Below, in pieces: positions 4,665 through 6,339 of a DNA stretch of 6,339 nt (its first letter is position 1; each line of letters opens with the position of its first letter). The translations under genes were made by a program, and so were the position numbers. The notes under the pieces were generated by a model, which worked only from the letters and a program-made list of their open reading frames with translations, did no database searches and was not told the DNA's origin. This DNA is from Bacteroidaceae bacterium. Its GTDB lineage: Bacteria; Bacteroidota; Bacteroidia; Bacteroidales; Bacteroidaceae. The stretch is taken from positions 1 to 6,339 of the forward strand of contig JAFNWA010000184.1 of the NCBI GenBank assembly GCA_017383665.1, given 5' to 3'.

Positions 4665-6339
4665 ACCGCAGTAACGATATACTTTTTGCCCAGGATGGCG
4701 AGTGTCTTGATGTGGTTAATCTGAGAATGTCGAACGGCTGTCTGTGTCCAATGCCACAACCCGTTCCAACAGCGGTTTTGTCTGATGTCTATTCTGCTGT
4801 TTACCGGCATGAAATGGCCGATTGCTATTTGGCAATAACGGCCGATGACAAGCAGACCTTGCACTTTTTCGATTCCGGGTGGAAACAAATGGAATCGGAC
4901 GGGGATGTTTTGGAGTTTTCGGCATTGCGTGGAGTGCACAGGGTGGAGTTTGTCGGGAATGTGGTTGCTTGTCTCACATCATGCGGTATATTTTATCTGT
5001 TGTATGAAATGGGTAGTTACCGCATGCTTGGAGAACGCCCATCAATCCCCGAGGTTTCTATCACTCTGACTACAAAGGTTGAAAACAAGGTGACAGAAAA
5101 CAGTTATAATGTGGTAACAGACACTGACGATATCGAGAGTACATGGAGTTACAACGAGAAGGGGTATATTGACGAGTGTATCTCTTTGCTGAACAAGAGC
5201 GGTTATTATGTTGACCGCACTCTGTTCCGAGTGGCATTGAGGTTGTATGACGGCAGTTATATCAATTGCTCAAATATTATTTATGTCAGTGGTGAGGGTG
5301 TTGATGATGGCTTAGGGCGAGATGCATACAATCTCGTTTCCGAGGCAATCAGTACCGACTCTTTTTCAAGATTCAGAGTCTCTGCTCGTGGTTTCAAGGT
5401 CGATTTTTCCTTTGATACTGCAACACTTGCCGGTTGGCGCAATATTGTGGTTGGGATTGATCTCTTTTCCACGGCTTCAATAATGGGAAAAAAGGTCGCT
5501 ATTCTCGGCCGCACAAGTAAATTCGAGAGATATACTGAAAAAACTCCAGATGAGTTGTGGAATGATGTCTCTGCTGCCACTCTCTATTATAAAGTTGCGG
5601 AATTTGATTTCGACGGCAAGAAGATTCATGGCGTTACAGACCTTTCACCTGCAAATCTTGCTTTGCAAGAGGGGTTTGATGCCTCAGTGTCGTTGTCAAG
5701 CATTGATGCCCGTACTGCTTTTGTTTACAATGGCAGATTGCACATTGGGGCGCTACGCGAATATTTTTATTCCGGGTATGACGCATCGGCTTTTCTGCCG
5801 GTAGGGAGTAGCCCAAGTCGTGTTGAAAGGATGGTGGTGCACACAAAAATAAGAACCACTAACGGTGAATTTGTTGTCCAGAGAGGATATATTGAACCCA
5901 CCCTGGGGCATAATGGCCATAACTATGAATTGCCGCCTCTGCTTTCGTACCCCGATTCCCGTGCTTGCGAGATGACAATCTTCTTACGCACTGATGGAGT
6001 GGTTTATAAAAAGGTTTTCCCATTACAGGCTCACAACTTCCTGAACTTGGCTTTTTATCTGCATAAATGGTACTCACCATATACAGTAACCCAACGGTCG
6101 CAGTTTGCCAATGGTGGCAGTGCCGTGAACGCACCGGTTGCAGATGTCTTGCGTATGTTCGGCAATGAGTTGGGAGAGCATGTGGTAACATTCGACACTT
6201 CAAGACAGTGTTGGACTTACAAAGGAAACAGTTTCCCTCCTGAACAATACAAATCTCTGCGTACATTTGCTGTGCCACGCAATGTTGTCAATGGTGATGC
6301 TATAATCTTTACCATTGAACTGCAGATTGGTGACCGGTC
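4634..6339 (+). CDS. Putative tail stabilization protein (P22 gp10 / crAss-like stab type), 3'-partial
   Basis: A reading frame open from the ATG at 4634 to the right edge, 568 complete codons, with no stop in view; the gene continues beyond the window. I chose this start because the conserved-looking opening follows at once: residues 7-41 contain FKGINRSNDILF, DGECLDVVNLR and NGCLCPMP. This pattern (F-K-G-N, then DGE---VNLR, then N-G-L-P) recalls the start of tail stabilization proteins of short-tailed phages, which attach below the ring proteins and plug the packaged head. The remainder is beta-rich and aromatic, with repeated short strand-turn units (for example NGRLHIGALREYF, NGEFVVQRGYIEP), suiting a propeller-like body. 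No signal peptide, coiled coil or enzyme motif is seen. It overlaps the spanin gene by 31 bp. The function is inferred from the opening motif, length and location; another tail or baseplate protein is possible. Confidence 0.6.
   Translation, partial: MHKSFSFKGINRSNDILFAQDGECLDVVNLRMSNGCLCPMPQPVPTAVLSDVYSAVYRHEMADCYLAITADDKQTLHFFDSGWKQMESDGDVLEFSALRGVHRVEFVGNVVACLTSCGIFYLLYEMGSYRMLGERPSIPEVSITLTTKVENKVTENSYNVVTDTDDIESTWSYNEKGYIDECISLLNKSGYYVDRTLFRVALRLYDGSYINCSNIIYVSGEGVDDGLGRDAYNLVSEAISTDSFSRFRVSARGFKVDFSFDTATLAGWRNIVVGIDLFSTASIMGKKVAILGRTSKFERYTEKTPDELWNDVSAATLYYKVAEFDFDGKKIHGVTDLSPANLALQEGFDASVSLSSIDARTAFVYNGRLHIGALREYFYSGYDASAFLPVGSSPSRVERMVVHTKIRTTNGEFVVQRGYIEPTLGHNGHNYELPPLLSYPDSRACEMTIFLRTDGVVYKKVFPLQAHNFLNLAFYLHKWYSPYTVTQRSQFANGGSAVNAPVADVLRMFGNELGEHVVTFDTSRQCWTYKGNSFPPEQYKSLRTFAVPRNVVNGDAIIFTIELQIGDR

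Overview
The window looks like part of the virion-assembly and lysis region of a tailed phage or prophage infecting a Bacteroidetes host, most likely a gut Bacteroidales. The reasons are: six densely packed genes, all on the + strand; a scaffold-like protein directly before a capsid-like protein; A/T-rich leaders in place of strong Shine-Dalgarno sites before several genes; and protein sequences that match, from memory, families common in Bacteroides/Prevotella prophages. No integrase, terminase, portal, tail fibre or host gene is in view, so temperate versus virulent life style cannot be decided. All family assignments were made by reading the sequence, without a database search.

Layout from left to right: (1) a scaffold-like protein, 1-798, probably cut at the left edge; (2) a 40-bp A/T-rich leader; (3) the putative major capsid protein, 839-2446, with an unexpected hydrophobic N-terminus; (4) a 260-bp non-coding gap holding a 194-bp foldback element (2457-2650) with 22-bp terminal inverted repeats, followed by a second, possibly switchable hairpin; (5) a 140-aa small structural protein with a HeH/SAP-like tail, 2707-3129; (6) a 215-aa protein, probably a head-to-tail connector/ring protein, 3126-3773; (7) a four-helix holin, 3785-4252; (8) a probable single-protein (unimolecular) spanin, 4224-4664; (9) a long reading frame, open to the right edge, 4634-6339, resembling tail-stabilization proteins of the P22 gp10 / crAss-like type.

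How they fit together: scaffold and capsid proteins would build the procapsid, the 140-aa and 215-aa proteins would finish the head and connector, and the last protein would form part of a short tail. The holin and spanin sit between connector and tail genes and overlap their neighbours by about 30 bp, so lysis proteins appear to be co-translated with late structural proteins. No endolysin lies between or beside them. The least explained item is the foldback element after the capsid gene. It could be a miniature mobile element or a large structured RNA, and it is the best candidate here for something undescribed.
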